Shown: positions 8,502 through 17,233, counted from the first letter of the stretch. The stretch: 64,000 bases of DNA from Bacteroidota bacterium (GCA_023434665.1 JAEYSM010000043.1:80591-144590), one strand, 5' to 3'. Numbers and translations: made by a program. The notes: generated by a model from the sequence alone, not told the origin.

Positions 8502-9560
8502 GTGGAAGATCTGTATCCTGGCAAAGAAGAGCATGAAGCACCCGAAATGCTCGAAGATGAGAATTCGGAATCTGAACTTTATGAGCATCACCGGATAATT
8601 GCCGATAGGGGACAAGGCTTGTTGCGAATCGACAAATTTTTAATGTCGAGAATAGAGAATGCTTCACGTAATAAAATTCAGCAGGCTGCAAAAGCGGGTA
8701 ATATTTTGGTGAATGAGAAGCCTGTCAAATCTAACTACAGGATAAAGCCTTTAGATGTGGTCTCTGTTGTAATGACCCATCCGCCAAGGATAAACGAAAT
8801 ACTCCCTCAGGAAATACCACTTGATATAAGATTCGAGGACAAACACCTGCTGGTTATTAACAAAGCAGCCGGTATGGTTGTACATCCGGGTCACGGCAAT
8901 TGGGATGGAACCCTTGTGAACGCCTTACTGTGGCATTTTCAGAAGAATGGTGATAATACTACCAATCCTCTGTTGGTTCATCGGATCGACAAAGATACAT
9001 CGGGAATCCTGCTGGTAGCCAAAACTGAAGAGGCACAAACCCGGTTGGCAAAGAATTTCTTTGACCATACCATCGACAGAACATATAATGCCATTATCTG
9101 GGGCGTTCCAAAGGAAGACAATGGTACTATTACCGGCCATGTAGGACGAAACCTGTCCAACCGGCTTATAATGTCGGTTTTCCCTGATGGCGATCACGGA
9201 AAACATGCGGTAACCCATTACCGGATTCTTACCAATCTAAGCTACATCAGCCTCATCGAGTGCAAACTTGAAACCGGCAGAACCCACCAGATCAGAGCCC
9301 ATATGAAGTATCTTGGTCATCCACTCTTCAACGATGAACGATATGGTGGTAATAAGATTTTAAGAGGCACTACATCAGGGGCCTATAAGAAGTTTGTTGA
9401 AGACTCCTTCAAGCTATTACCACGACAAGGCCTACACGCAAAATCCCTTGGATTTAAGCATCCTATTACCGGGGAAGCAATGTTTTTCGACTCGGAACTT
9501 CCTGCTGATATGAATTCATTAATTGAAAAATGGGAAAGTTTTATCAGGAATCGTAAATGA
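8502..9560 (+). CDS. rluD: RluA-family pseudouridine synthase (RluD-like)
   Basis: Isomerises uridines to pseudouridine in 23S rRNA. The 352 residues comprise an acidic N-terminal extension (1-35), an S4 RNA-binding domain (about 36-100: RIDKFLMSRIENASRNKIQQAAKAG) and the catalytic domain with HRIDKDTSG (Asp163). The RTHQIRAHMKYLGHPLFND block follows. The first possible start is a GTG at 8502, two bases after the preceding stop. An internal ATG further into the acidic stretch would also keep all domains, so the exact start is unsure. RluD versus another RluA-type target (RluC/RluB) cannot be proven here. RluD is the usual annotation in this neighbourhood. Confidence 0.9.
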   Translation: MEDLYPGKEEHEAPEMLEDENSESELYEHHRIIADRGQGLLRIDKFLMSRIENASRNKIQQAAKAGNILVNEKPVKSNYRIKPLDVVSVVMTHPPRINEILPQEIPLDIRFEDKHLLVINKAAGMVVHPGHGNWDGTLVNALLWHFQKNGDNTTNPLLVHRIDKDTSGILLVAKTEEAQTRLAKNFFDHTIDRTYNAIIWGVPKEDNGTITGHVGRNLSNRLIMSVFPDGDHGKHAVTHYRILTNLSYISLIECKLETGRTHQIRAHMKYLGHPLFNDERYGGNKILRGTTSGAYKKFVEDSFKLLPRQGLHAKSLGFKHPITGEAMFFDSELPADMNSLIEKWESFIRNRK

Positions 9561-9597
9561 TTTATCTGCTGAAAATCTCATTTCTCCGTATTAATAA

Positions 9598-9605
9598 TAA
9601 ATTTG
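9598..9605 (+). promoter_or_regulatory. candidate -7 box before the small secreted protein
   Basis: TAAATTTG matches TAnnTTTG and lies 20 bases before the ATG at 9626. This supports starting the next gene there rather than at the ATG overlapping the rluD stop. No convincing -33 element is seen. Confidence 0.35.
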
Positions 9606-9625
9606 CAGTCTGCTATAAAGATTTT

Positions 9626-10159
9626 ATGATGAGAAAGGCTGCCGGCATATTTTTAATACTTACGCTATGCTTCAATAGTGTGGGTTATTATGGCCTGCAT
9701 CTTATCACTAAAAACAAAATCAGGCAGGAGATCAAAATGAAAATAAAGCAACAAGTGCCTACTGATGAACTTGTTAAAATAGAATACTCATCTTCAAACC
9801 AATCAGAATTCTATTGGATTCACGACAGAGAATTCAGGTACAAGGGCACTATGTATGATATTGTTTCGAGGGAGAAGGTAAGTGAGAACCTGACGATTCT
9901 GCATTGTGTGACCGACCATCAGGAAACACAACTGTTTAAAGACCTTGATACTTATGTAAAGAATAATATGGACTCCCAAAAGGGGAGCCGGCAGGCTTCA
10001 TCATTATACAGTAACCTGATGTTTAGTCTCTTTCCTCCTTCAAACCAGGTCTGTTTTAATGAAACTGAGATAAAGACGAATAATTGGTATCATTATAATG
10101 ATCTCTACAGATCTCCCCTCATTTCTATCAATTTTCCGCCTCCCAAAACTGCTTCATAA
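9626..10159 (+). CDS. conserved exported protein next to TonB receptor
   Basis: Function not recognised. From 9626 the product is 177 residues: a hydrophobic signal or anchor (MMRKAAGIFLILTLCFNSVG), a basic helix (KNKIRQEIKMKIKQQ), then a region with FYWIHDREFRYKGTMYDIVSREK and HCVTDHQETQLFKDLDTYVKNNM, followed by a variable tail. I recall similar small proteins in Bacteroidota in front of TonB-dependent receptors, sometimes in metal-linked loci, but cannot confirm this. An in-frame ATG at 9557 overlapping the rluD stop would add 23 residues before the hydrophobic segment. The 9626 start gives a normal signal sequence and sits just after a -7 box. The TonB receptor gene follows 172 bases later. 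Confidence 0.7.
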   Translation: MMRKAAGIFLILTLCFNSVGYYGLHLITKNKIRQEIKMKIKQQVPTDELVKIEYSSSNQSEFYWIHDREFRYKGTMYDIVSREKVSENLTILHCVTDHQETQLFKDLDTYVKNNMDSQKGSRQASSLYSNLMFSLFPPSNQVCFNETEIKTNNWYHYNDLYRSPLISINFPPPKTAS

Positions 10160-10238
10160 TTTAATATTTCATTATTCGGAGACTTTTAATTCTGTGGCAT
10201 TAAGCTGGCATGGTTTTGGTCTCCTGACTCTTATTACA

Positions 10239-10275
10239 TACAATGAAATGGATATAGAATACTCCTTTCATTGTA
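10239..10275 (+). promoter_or_regulatory. perfect 10-bp inverted repeat before TonB receptor gene
   Basis: TACAATGAAA (10239-10248) and TTTCATTGTA (10266-10275) form a perfect stem around a 17-base loop, 56 bases before the receptor ATG. There is no long T-run directly after it, so it may be an operator or an mRNA hairpin rather than a terminator. Confidence 0.45.
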
Positions 10276-10331
10276 GATTTACTTTATAAAACATCTATAC
10301 GACCAATTATCTATACTTTAAGAAAATAACA

Positions 10332-12746
10332 ATGAAATATAAATGGATTTTGTCATTTATACTGGTTTGTTCTGCACTTCCTTTGTTCAGCCAGACAATC
10401 ACTGTAATTGACAATTTAACTGCCCAGCCTATCACCAATGTGGCTATATATTCGGTTGAACCTTCATTAAGCGTTATAACCAATCCACGGGGACAGGCCA
10501 ACATCACTGTTTTTAAAGAAGCTGACAGTATATATATACAGCACGTCAGTTATGAAATCAAGGTTTTAAACTTTGAACAATTGAGTAGTGAGTCTATAAT
10601 CTTACTCACCCCGGTTAACTTCTCACTCGATGAGGTTGTAATATCTGCAAACCGATGGGAACAACAGAATAAGGATATCCCACACCGGATCCAGAAGATT
10701 ACCCAGAGGGATATACTTTTTCATAACCCACAGACAGCTGCTGATTTGCTGGCAGCCGGAGGCTATGCATACATTCAGAAAAGCCAAATGGCCGGTGGAT
10801 CTCCCATTTTGAGGGGATTTTCTACCAATAGGGTGCTGCTGGTAGTTGACGGAGTTAGGATGAACAATGCGATTTTCCGAACCGGAAATTTACAGAATGT
10901 AATCTCACTCGATGCATTATCAATCCAGAGTAATGAAATACTCTTCGGACCCGGGGCTGTTATATATGGTAGTGATGCCATAGGAGGTGTTATGGATTTT
11001 CACACACTCGACCCATTACTTACTACAAATGGAAAAGCAATTGTGACAGGAAATGCCATAGCCAGATTCAGTTCAGCAGCCATGGAGAAAACCGGCCATG
11101 TAAATTTCAATATCGGTCTTAAAAAGTGGGCCTTCAGAACGGCCATCACTTATTCTGATTTTGATGATTTAAAAACTGGCAAAAATGGGGATAACTACTT
11201 TCTCAGACCAGAGTATCAGACAACCATAAACGGAAGGGACACTGTGTTAAAAAACAGCGATCCCCAAAAACAGGTGGCATCCGGATATGATCAGTTTAAC
11301 TTGTTGCAGAGAATTAAATTCAAGCCCAATGATAAGCTTGAGCTGGATTATGGATTTTACTTTTCTGAGACCACTGATGCACCCCGATACGACAGGCTTT
11401 ACCTGAAAAACGGGGACGGAGATCTGGTTAATGCTGAGTGGTATTATGGTCCTCAGAAGTGGATTATGAACCGTCTTTCTGCTAAAGTGAATGATGAAAC
11501 TGCTCTCTATGACGCTTTCAGAATTGATCTGTCGCACCAGTTTTATCAGGAAAGCCGGCATGATAGAAAGATGAACAACTCCCGACTAAGAAACCAGTAT
11601 GAGAAAGTCAATGCACTGGCAATTAATGCTGATTTCGATAAGGTACTCAATGATAATCTTACCTTATTCTACGGAGTTGAGGGAATTCATAACAAAGTCG
11701 GCTCAACTGCCAACAGAACCAATATCTTTACCGGAGAGGAGTCGCCTACCAATACCCGCTATCCTGATGGATCTACCTGGCAGTCATACTCTTTATACAC
11801 TAACTTCAAGATTGATCTTGCAGAACAGTGGATTATAAATGCAGGTGCCAGGTTCAATTATATTGCGCTGGAAGCAGATTTTGATACTACCATGTTCCCA
11901 TTCCCATTTACCCATGCTTCGCTAAGTAATGGGGCTATGAATGGTAGTCTGGGAATTGTTTGGTCTCCGAAGAAGAATTTGCGTCTGTACACAAATCTTT
12001 CAACTGGATTCAGGTCGCCAAATATTGATGATCTTGGTAAGGTATTTGACTCTGAACCAGGTACGGTTGTAGTTCCGAATGCAAATCTGAAACCTGAGTA
12101 TGCCTGGAATGCAGAGATAGGAACCGCTTATACATATAGTAATAAGCTTAAAGCCGATCTGTCGGTGTATTATACATTACTGGATAATGCTTTAGCGCGA
12201 AGGGATTTTAGTTACAATGGTGTCGATAGTCTGATTTATGATGGAATTCTGAGTAAAGTAGAAGCCATCCAGAACATAACCCAGGCTTATGTCTATGGTG
12301 TACAGGCCGGAGTGGAATTCATTCCATACAAAGGATTCAGGGTTTCGAGTAAACTCAGTTATCAGTACGGAAGAGAGCAGAGTGAAGACAGTTTGATTTA
12401 CTATCCTTTACGTCATTCAGTTCCATTATTTGGCAATACACATATTTATTATGAGCAGCATAAATTATTAATCGACCTTTATGCCGAGTATAATGCCGGT
12501 TTGTCATATGACGACCTTCCTTTGTCTGAACGGGCTGACAGTGAGCCATATGCGAAAGATGACAATGGTTTGCCTTACGTTCCCGGATGGTATACTTTAA
12601 ACCTTAAAGCTTCGTGGTTTGTTAACAAGAACTTTTCTGTCAATGCCGGAGTGGAGAATATTACAAATCAGCTGTACCGGCCTTTTGCTTCAGGTATCAG
12701 CGCTCCGGGCAGGAACTTCATTTTATCTATCAAAGCTTCATTTTAA
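10332..12746 (+). CDS. TonB-dependent receptor, heme/hemoglobin-receptor type
   Basis: Outer-membrane active transporter of 804 residues. A signal peptide (about 1-20) is followed by a carboxypeptidase-regulatory-like beta domain, then the plug (QMAGGSPILRGFSTNRVLLVVDGVR and the GPGAVIYGSDAIGG block), then the 22-strand barrel ending in ...ILSIKASF with a terminal Phe. The plug and the pair FRSP plus NANLKPE in the barrel resemble the FRAP/NPNL motifs of HmuR-type heme and hemoglobin receptors. This suggests heme or another iron chelate as ligand, but specificity is inference. Energy comes from TonB-ExbBD encoded elsewhere. A strong terminator follows. Confidence 0.92.
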   Translation: MKYKWILSFILVCSALPLFSQTITVIDNLTAQPITNVAIYSVEPSLSVITNPRGQANITVFKEADSIYIQHVSYEIKVLNFEQLSSESIILLTPVNFSLDEVVISANRWEQQNKDIPHRIQKITQRDILFHNPQTAADLLAAGGYAYIQKSQMAGGSPILRGFSTNRVLLVVDGVRMNNAIFRTGNLQNVISLDALSIQSNEILFGPGAVIYGSDAIGGVMDFHTLDPLLTTNGKAIVTGNAIARFSSAAMEKTGHVNFNIGLKKWAFRTAITYSDFDDLKTGKNGDNYFLRPEYQTTINGRDTVLKNSDPQKQVASGYDQFNLLQRIKFKPNDKLELDYGFYFSETTDAPRYDRLYLKNGDGDLVNAEWYYGPQKWIMNRLSAKVNDETALYDAFRIDLSHQFYQESRHDRKMNNSRLRNQYEKVNALAINADFDKVLNDNLTLFYGVEGIHNKVGSTANRTNIFTGEESPTNTRYPDGSTWQSYSLYTNFKIDLAEQWIINAGARFNYIALEADFDTTMFPFPFTHASLSNGAMNGSLGIVWSPKKNLRLYTNLSTGFRSPNIDDLGKVFDSEPGTVVVPNANLKPEYAWNAEIGTAYTYSNKLKADLSVYYTLLDNALARRDFSYNGVDSLIYDGILSKVEAIQNITQAYVYGVQAGVEFIPYKGFRVSSKLSYQYGREQSEDSLIYYPLRHSVPLFGNTHIYYEQHKLLIDLYAEYNAGLSYDDLPLSERADSEPYAKDDNGLPYVPGWYTLNLKASWFVNKNFSVNAGVENITNQLYRPFASGISAPGRNFILSIKASF

Positions 12747-12803
12747 GAGCTTAACCTCAAGCTTGGCACTATGTCTAACATAATATTAAGCAAATCGATT
12801 CAG

Positions 12804-12839
12804 CACTTCTGCAGGGTGTAATATCTCCCTGCAGAAGTG
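12804..12839 (+). terminator. terminator after TonB receptor gene
   Basis: Perfect 13-bp stem CACTTCTGCAGGG / CCCTGCAGAAGTG with a 10-base loop, followed by TTTAAATAAAA. It ends the receptor transcript 58 bases after the stop. Confidence 0.85.
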
Positions 12840-12903
12840 TTTAAATAAAAACAATTTGCAACGATTTCACGTTATTTAAGAAACCTTTATTAGAAAATTT
12901 TCT

Positions 12904-12911
12904 TATCTTTG
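12904..12911 (+). promoter_or_regulatory. candidate -7 box for the leader/GreA-like transcript
   Basis: TATCTTTG fits the Bacteroidota -7 consensus exactly. Transcription from here would start near 12918 and run through the 16-codon frame and terminator at 13039-13060 before reaching the GreA/Rnk-like gene. No clear TTTG is visible at -33. Confidence 0.45.
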
Positions 12912-12989
12912 GAAAAAATACAGTGCAGTGAATAAAATTATAAATCCACGATATCCCATTTGTGTCTTTCTCCATACTCGCACGGAGCT

Positions 12990-13040
12990 ATGCAGAAAGT
13001 TATTCCTATAGCTATAAGAAACCACCAACATGTTATATAA
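12990..13040 (+). CDS. possible 16-residue leader peptide
   Basis: ATG at 12990, preceded by GGAG at a normal distance, opens a 16-codon frame (MQKVIPIAIRNHQHVI) whose TAA at 13038 lies on the first bases of the terminator stem at 13039. Stop codon and stem abut as in attenuation leaders. AGCTAT (12987-12992, around the start) can pair with ATAGCT (13008-13013), giving an alternative structure. It may equally be part of a non-coding RNA of about 145 bases running from about 12918 to the terminator. No translation evidence is possible from sequence alone. Confidence 0.3.
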   Translation: MQKVIPIAIRNHQHVI

Positions 13041-13060
13041 AGTCGGGGTTTCCCGACTTT
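13039..13060 (+). terminator. intrinsic terminator in front of the GreA/Rnk-like gene
   Basis: Nine-pair stem AAAGTCGGG / CCCGACTTT with a GTTT loop, followed by TTTGTTTT. It stands only 27 bases upstream of an ATG on the same strand, with no annotated gene between it and the previous terminator. It therefore either ends a small RNA or acts as a conditional attenuator. Confidence 0.75.
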
Positions 13061-13087
13061 TTTGTTTTAACAATAAATTGAAAAGCC

Positions 13088-13498
13088 ATGAACGAATTAA
13101 TCATTAGCTCATTAGATGCTGCACGCATCGAAGGATGTATAGAAAAAGCCAGATCCGGAGGACTTAATGCCCCTGTAAATCTAGTGCCTCTTATGAATGA
13201 AGTAAAGAGAGCAAAGAAATTGACACCTCAGAAAATGCCTGCAGATGTAGTCACGATGAACTCAATCGTTCTTTTAAGTAATAAAAAGACCAATAAAACA
13301 GCGAAAGTTCAGATTGTGTATCCTGAACAGGCTGATGTTTCGAAACAGAAGATTTCAATATTTGCACCGGTTGGCACTGCTCTCCTTGGATACAAGAAAG
13401 GCGACACTGTCAAGTGGTCCACACCATCAGGTGATGTTGAATTTGAAATTCTTGATATTGTATACCAACCTGAATCGAGTGGTAACTTTGATGAATAA
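13088..13498 (+). CDS. GreA/GreB-family (Rnk-like) transcription factor
   Basis: A 136-residue cytoplasmic protein that should bind RNA polymerase. The short N-terminal helical part (about 1-50) replaces the long coiled coil of GreA, as in Rnk. It is followed by the GreA/GreB C-terminal FKBP-like domain (about 53-130: VTMNSIVLL, IVYPEQADVSKQKISIFAPVGTALLG in pieces, KKGDTVKWSTPSG). Without the full coiled coil and its acidic tip it is unlikely to stimulate transcript cleavage. Rnk-type proteins compete with Gre factors for the secondary channel. It lies directly behind a terminator that may control it. Calling it a nucleoside diphosphate kinase regulator would be only by name transfer. Confidence 0.85.
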   Translation: MNELIISSLDAARIEGCIEKARSGGLNAPVNLVPLMNEVKRAKKLTPQKMPADVVTMNSIVLLSNKKTNKTAKVQIVYPEQADVSKQKISIFAPVGTALLGYKKGDTVKWSTPSGDVEFEILDIVYQPESSGNFDE

Positions 13499-13590
13499 TC
13501 CCCATCCGATAGAAAACAGTACCACACTTGGTGCCTGTGCCTGACAATCAAACGAAAAGAATGCTGGCAGGGAGCAAGTTGAACAGGGAA

Positions 13591-14169
13591 TTAATAAATC
13601 TTAAGGAATTCAGCCATCGAATGCAAAGCTCTTGCACGGTGGCTGATTTCGTTTTTCAGTTCAGGAGGCATTTCAGCCATGGTGATATCAAATCCGTCAG
13701 GAACAAATACCGGATCATAACCAAAACCGAAATGTCCCTTCCTGTCATCAATTATTTTCCCGTTTACAATTCCTTTAAACTGTTGTTCCTTACCGTTGAT
13801 TATAAGAGAAATCACCGTGCGGAATCTGGCTTTCCGGTTATCCACACCTTTAAGGTTTTCAAGCAACTTGGTTACATTTAAAGAAAAATCGTGATTATCA
13901 CCCGCGTACCTGGCAGAAAAAACACCCGGTGCACCATCCAGAGCTTCAACCTCCAATCCGGTATCATCTGCAAAACAATCCTGATTGAAGTGATTATAGA
14001 TGTGCCAGGCTTTTAATGAAGCATTCCCTTCCAGCGTAGGTTCTGTTTCAGGAATATCCTGTGTAAACCCTTTATCTGCAAGACTAACTATATTATACTT
14101 CTCTTTTAATATGTGGGAGGCCTCTTCAATCTTGTGTTTATTATTCGTCGCAAAAATCAGGATTTTCAT
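13591..14169 (-). CDS. rdgB: non-canonical purine NTP pyrophosphatase
   Basis: Housecleaning enzyme that hydrolyses dITP, ITP and XTP to monophosphates, keeping deaminated purines out of nucleic acids. Its 192 residues match the Ham1/RdgB family. Seen are the N-terminal nucleotide-binding FATNNKHKIEEA, the metal and catalytic acidic pair in FADDTGLEVEALDGAPGVFSARYAG (about 68-69), GYDPVFVPDG, and the C-terminal SHRARAL. Convergent with the GreA/Rnk-like gene. The rlmH gene lies 78 bases upstream on the same strand and may share a transcript. Confidence 0.96.
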   Translation of the reverse strand: MKILIFATNNKHKIEEASHILKEKYNIVSLADKGFTQDIPETEPTLEGNASLKAWHIYNHFNQDCFADDTGLEVEALDGAPGVFSARYAGDNHDFSLNVTKLLENLKGVDNRKARFRTVISLIINGKEQQFKGIVNGKIIDDRKGHFGFGYDPVFVPDGFDITMAEMPPELKNEISHRARALHSMAEFLKIY

Positions 14170-14247
14170 ACACGGAAATTATAATAGATTTATTTAGAAT
14201 TTTCCAAAAGTATTATCAGAGTTTGTTTTATTCCGATAAGGTCAGAC

Positions 14248-14721
14248 TTACGCATTATGATAAGGTTCATTCTTCAGAATTGTAAATGCACGGTAAAGCT
14301 GTTCAATAAAAAATAGTCTCACCATCTGATGAGAGAAAGTCATTGATGATAGTGCCATTTTACCATTGGCTTTCTCATAGACTTCCGGTGAAAATCCGTA
14401 TGCACCACCAACTACAAACAACAGATGTTTAACCCCTGCATTCATATTCTTTTGCAGCCAGTCAGAAAAACCTTCCGAAGTATAACTCTTGCCTTTTTCG
14501 TCCAGAAGGATAACAACATCAGCATCCCCGAAGTATTTTAATATAAGTTTCCCCTCTGCATCCTTGAGTTGAGCAGCATTTAACTTTTTTAAATTCTTTG
14601 GAACCTGAACCTCAATGAGTTCAAACCTGATATAATGACTTAATCTTTCAGTAAAGATCTCTATACCTTCTTTCAGGTAATTATTCTCGGTTTTCCCTAT
14701 GGCCAAAAGGGTTATTTTCAT
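14248..14721 (-). CDS. rlmH: 23S rRNA (pseudouridine1915-N3)-methyltransferase
   Basis: SPOUT-class SAM-dependent enzyme that methylates pseudouridine 1915 in helix 69 of 23S rRNA on assembled ribosomes. Its 157 residues match the family, with the knot signature LLFVVGGAYGFSPEVYEKA and the C-terminal block MTFSHQMVRLFFIEQLYRA. It ends in NEPYHNA, the conserved YH tail needed for rRNA binding. The start at 14721 gives the normal N-terminus MKITLLAIGKT. Confidence 0.97.
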   Translation of the reverse strand: MKITLLAIGKTENNYLKEGIEIFTERLSHYIRFELIEVQVPKNLKKLNAAQLKDAEGKLILKYFGDADVVILLDEKGKSYTSEGFSDWLQKNMNAGVKHLLFVVGGAYGFSPEVYEKANGKMALSSMTFSHQMVRLFFIEQLYRAFTILKNEPYHNA

Positions 14722-14754
14722 TCAGCAAAAATAGCTTTTTCTTCCTTGGATAAC

Positions 14755-14770
14755 TATCTTTGTATATTTG
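14755..14770 (+). promoter_or_regulatory. two adjacent -7 boxes upstream of DUF4783 gene
   Basis: TATCTTTG (14755-14762) is followed at once by TATATTTG (14763-14770). Both fit TAnnTTTG. They lie about 80 bases before the DUF4783 ATG. No matching -33 element is clear for either. Confidence 0.4.
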
Positions 14771-14850
14771 CATGAAGTTTGTAAACTATTTGAACTAATT
14801 GGTAGGGTTTTTGCATACTATTGACCGAATGATTTCAATTGAAATTGATT

Positions 14851-15276
14851 ATGAAAAAGAGTGGTAATTACCGAAGCGGGATTTTTTTAATCTCTTTGGC
14901 AGTGTTTTTCTTGCTGTGCTTGCCAATTGACAAAGCTAATGCTCAGGATCTGAATGTTCAGGTAACACAGGCAATTAAAAACTCAAGTGCCGCTGAATTA
15001 TCGAAGTATTTCAACAGTTCAATCGACCTGACAATTCCTGATAGCGAAGGTACTTACAGCAAGGTTCAGGCTGAGCAGATTCTCAACAGCTTTTTTACCA
15101 AATATCCACTTGTTTCATTCTCCATTAACCATAAGGGTAGTTCCAATGATGGTTCCATGTATGCCATAGGGACCTACAAGAGCAAAACCAGATCATTCAG
15201 GACATACTACCTCACAAAGCCAATTAACGGGCAACAACTCATCCACCAACTTAAGTTTGAAAGCAGAGAAGACTGA
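14851..15276 (+). CDS. DUF4783 exported protein
   Basis: A 141-residue exported protein of the Bacteroidota-specific DUF4783 family. I start it at the ATG at 14851 (MKKSGNYRSG), giving a signal peptide that ends near KANAQ. The mature part (VTQAIKNSSAAELSKYFNSSIDLTIPD ... YSKVQAEQILNSFFTKYP ... TYYLTKP) resembles an NTF2/SnoaL-like cone fold, which in this family has no assigned activity. It precedes nadC by 116 bases on the same strand, an arrangement common in the phylum, but a functional link is not known. Confidence 0.85.
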   Translation: MKKSGNYRSGIFLISLAVFFLLCLPIDKANAQDLNVQVTQAIKNSSAAELSKYFNSSIDLTIPDSEGTYSKVQAEQILNSFFTKYPLVSFSINHKGSSNDGSMYAIGTYKSKTRSFRTYYLTKPINGQQLIHQLKFESRED

Positions 15277-15392
15277 TCTGTAAAAGCTAAATGGAAAGAA
15301 CAAGACCGGTACAAGGCTATGATTGAACCGGAGAGTGACAAACAGTAAATAACCTGAACACAAGGTAACTTGAACGCAAAAGCACTTACTTT

Positions 15393-16244
15393 ATGAGCAT
15401 TAGCGAACCACTGGATTTAAATGCGATTATTGACTATGCTCTGGCTGAAGATATAGGAGATGGCGACCATACTTCATTATCAACGATTCCTCAGGAAAAA
15501 ACGGGGAACGCAAAACTATTAGTCAAGCAAGCCGGAATACTCTCAGGAGTTGAAGTAGCAAAAAGAGTTTTCAATAAAGTTGATCCCAGGATCCGGATAA
15601 CTGAAATACTTAAGGATGGCGACAGCATAAATCCGGGTGATATTGCTTTCACTGTCTCTGGTCCGTCATTGTCTATTCTTCAGGCTGAAAGACTTGTGCT
15701 TAACTTTATGCAAAGATTAAGTGGCATTGCTACCACGACATCACAATATGTTGAAAAACTCAATGGCCTCAAAACCAAAGTTCTTGATACAAGGAAAACT
15801 ACTCCTTTACTGAGAGGTCTCGAAAAGCAGGCAGTATTACATGGTGGAGGATTCAACCATCGTATTGGTCTTTACGATATGATACTTATCAAGGATAACC
15901 ATGTGGATTTTGCCGGAGGTATTGAGAATGCAATCAAAGCAGTTCAGAACTACCTGCTGAACAAAAATCTTAAAATTAAAGTTGAAATTGAAGTAAGAAA
16001 TTTCGCAGAACTGGATGAGGTACTTAAATTAGGCGGTGTCGACAGAATTATGCTTGATAATTTCAGTATTCCTGATCTTCGCGAAGCAGTGAAAAGAATT
16101 GATGGAAGGATGGAAACCGAAGCTTCAGGAGGTATAAACCTCGATACTATCAGGACATATGCTGAAACAGGCGTAGATTTCGTTTCAGTAGGCGCCCTGA
16201 CGCATCAAATAAAGAGTCTTGACTTAAGTTTAAAGGCTTTCTAA
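15393..16244 (+). CDS. nadC: nicotinate-nucleotide pyrophosphorylase (carboxylating)
   Basis: Quinolinate phosphoribosyltransferase of NAD synthesis: quinolinate + PRPP gives nicotinate mononucleotide + CO2 + PPi. The 283 residues match the family, with AEDIGDGDHTS near the N-terminus and NFMQRLSGIATTT. The substrate-binding block is DTRKTTPLLRGLEKQAVLHGGGFNHR, followed by KDNHV, EIEVRN and the C-terminal EASGGINLDTIRTYAETGVDFVSVG. nadA and nadB are not in the window. The yihY gene begins 11 bases downstream. Confidence 0.97.
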   Translation: MSISEPLDLNAIIDYALAEDIGDGDHTSLSTIPQEKTGNAKLLVKQAGILSGVEVAKRVFNKVDPRIRITEILKDGDSINPGDIAFTVSGPSLSILQAERLVLNFMQRLSGIATTTSQYVEKLNGLKTKVLDTRKTTPLLRGLEKQAVLHGGGFNHRIGLYDMILIKDNHVDFAGGIENAIKAVQNYLLNKNLKIKVEIEVRNFAELDEVLKLGGVDRIMLDNFSIPDLREAVKRIDGRMETEASGGINLDTIRTYAETGVDFVSVGALTHQIKSLDLSLKAF

Positions 16245-16255
16245 TCTGATAAAGC

Positions 16256-17221
16256 ATGATCAAAAAGATACCGGAGCGCGTAACTACCTGGTATAACAAG
16301 GTTTATAACGGAATCATATCAAGTAAACCTGTAAACTGGATTATTTCCAGATCAAAGAAAATTGTGCTTCCCGGATTCAACGGAGTGCCTCTCTACGATG
16401 TGGCTGTTTTCTTTTATCATGGCATAAGGAAAGGCGATCTCAATACCAGAGCATCTGCACTTGCTTTCAGTCTTTTTCTGGCAATCTTTCCGGCTATAAT
16501 ATTTTTCTTTACTCTTATTCCCTACATCCCAATTGTCAATTTCCAGGAAAGTCTGATGAATATTTTGGCTGAATTTATTCCGACGGGTATTTACAATGAG
16601 GTAGAAGGAACTTTGTTCGACATCATCAACAGACCTCGCGGAGGATTATTGTCATTGGGTTTTGTATTGGCGATGTTTTTTGCTACAAATAGTGTCCATA
16701 GCTTGATTGACGCATTCAATCAGACCTATTATACAATAGAAACCCGTTCAGCATTCAGACAAAGACTAATCTCCATTTTCCTCGTTTTCGTACTTTCTTT
16801 CCTCGTTATACTTGCCATCGGCCTTATTACTTTCGGCCCTGTTGTGATCAGATGGATTCAGGACATCGGACTCCTCACGGATACCATCACACTCAACATC
16901 ATTATTGTAGGAAAGTGGTTGGTAACATTCGGACTGTTATTCTTTGCATTTGCTGTTCTTTATTATTTTGCTCCGGCTGTCAAGCAGAAATTCCGATTTG
17001 TGAATGCCGGTAATACGCTTGCAACTATTCTGTTTATCTTCACATCCATAGGATTTAATATATATGTGAATAACTTTGCCAGATACAATACACTTTATGG
17101 ATCAATTGGTACCCTCATAATCTTCCTGCTTTGGCTATATGTTAATTCACTTATCGTTCTTATCGGATGGGAGCTAAATGCAAGCATTGCAGTTGCAAAA
17201 CGTAGTTATGATAATATTTAA
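16256..17221 (+). CDS. YihY/BrkB-family inner-membrane protein
   Basis: A 321-residue integral membrane protein with about six transmembrane segments after a cytoplasmic N-terminus. Family marks are the DLNTRASALAFSLFLAIFPAIIFF segment, FNQTYYTIETR, and the C-terminal NTLYGSIGTLIIFLLWLYVNSLIVLIGWELNA. The family was once misnamed RNase BN, and its transport or envelope role is not settled. It lies 11 bases after nadC and 12 before the flippase gene, so nadC-yihY-flippase-glycosyltransferase may be one transcript. Confidence 0.9.
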   Translation: MIKKIPERVTTWYNKVYNGIISSKPVNWIISRSKKIVLPGFNGVPLYDVAVFFYHGIRKGDLNTRASALAFSLFLAIFPAIIFFFTLIPYIPIVNFQESLMNILAEFIPTGIYNEVEGTLFDIINRPRGGLLSLGFVLAMFFATNSVHSLIDAFNQTYYTIETRSAFRQRLISIFLVFVLSFLVILAIGLITFGPVVIRWIQDIGLLTDTITLNIIIVGKWLVTFGLLFFAFAVLYYFAPAVKQKFRFVNAGNTLATILFIFTSIGFNIYVNNFARYNTLYGSIGTLIIFLLWLYVNSLIVLIGWELNASIAVAKRSYDNI

Positions 17222-17233
17222 TAATTTAGGAGG

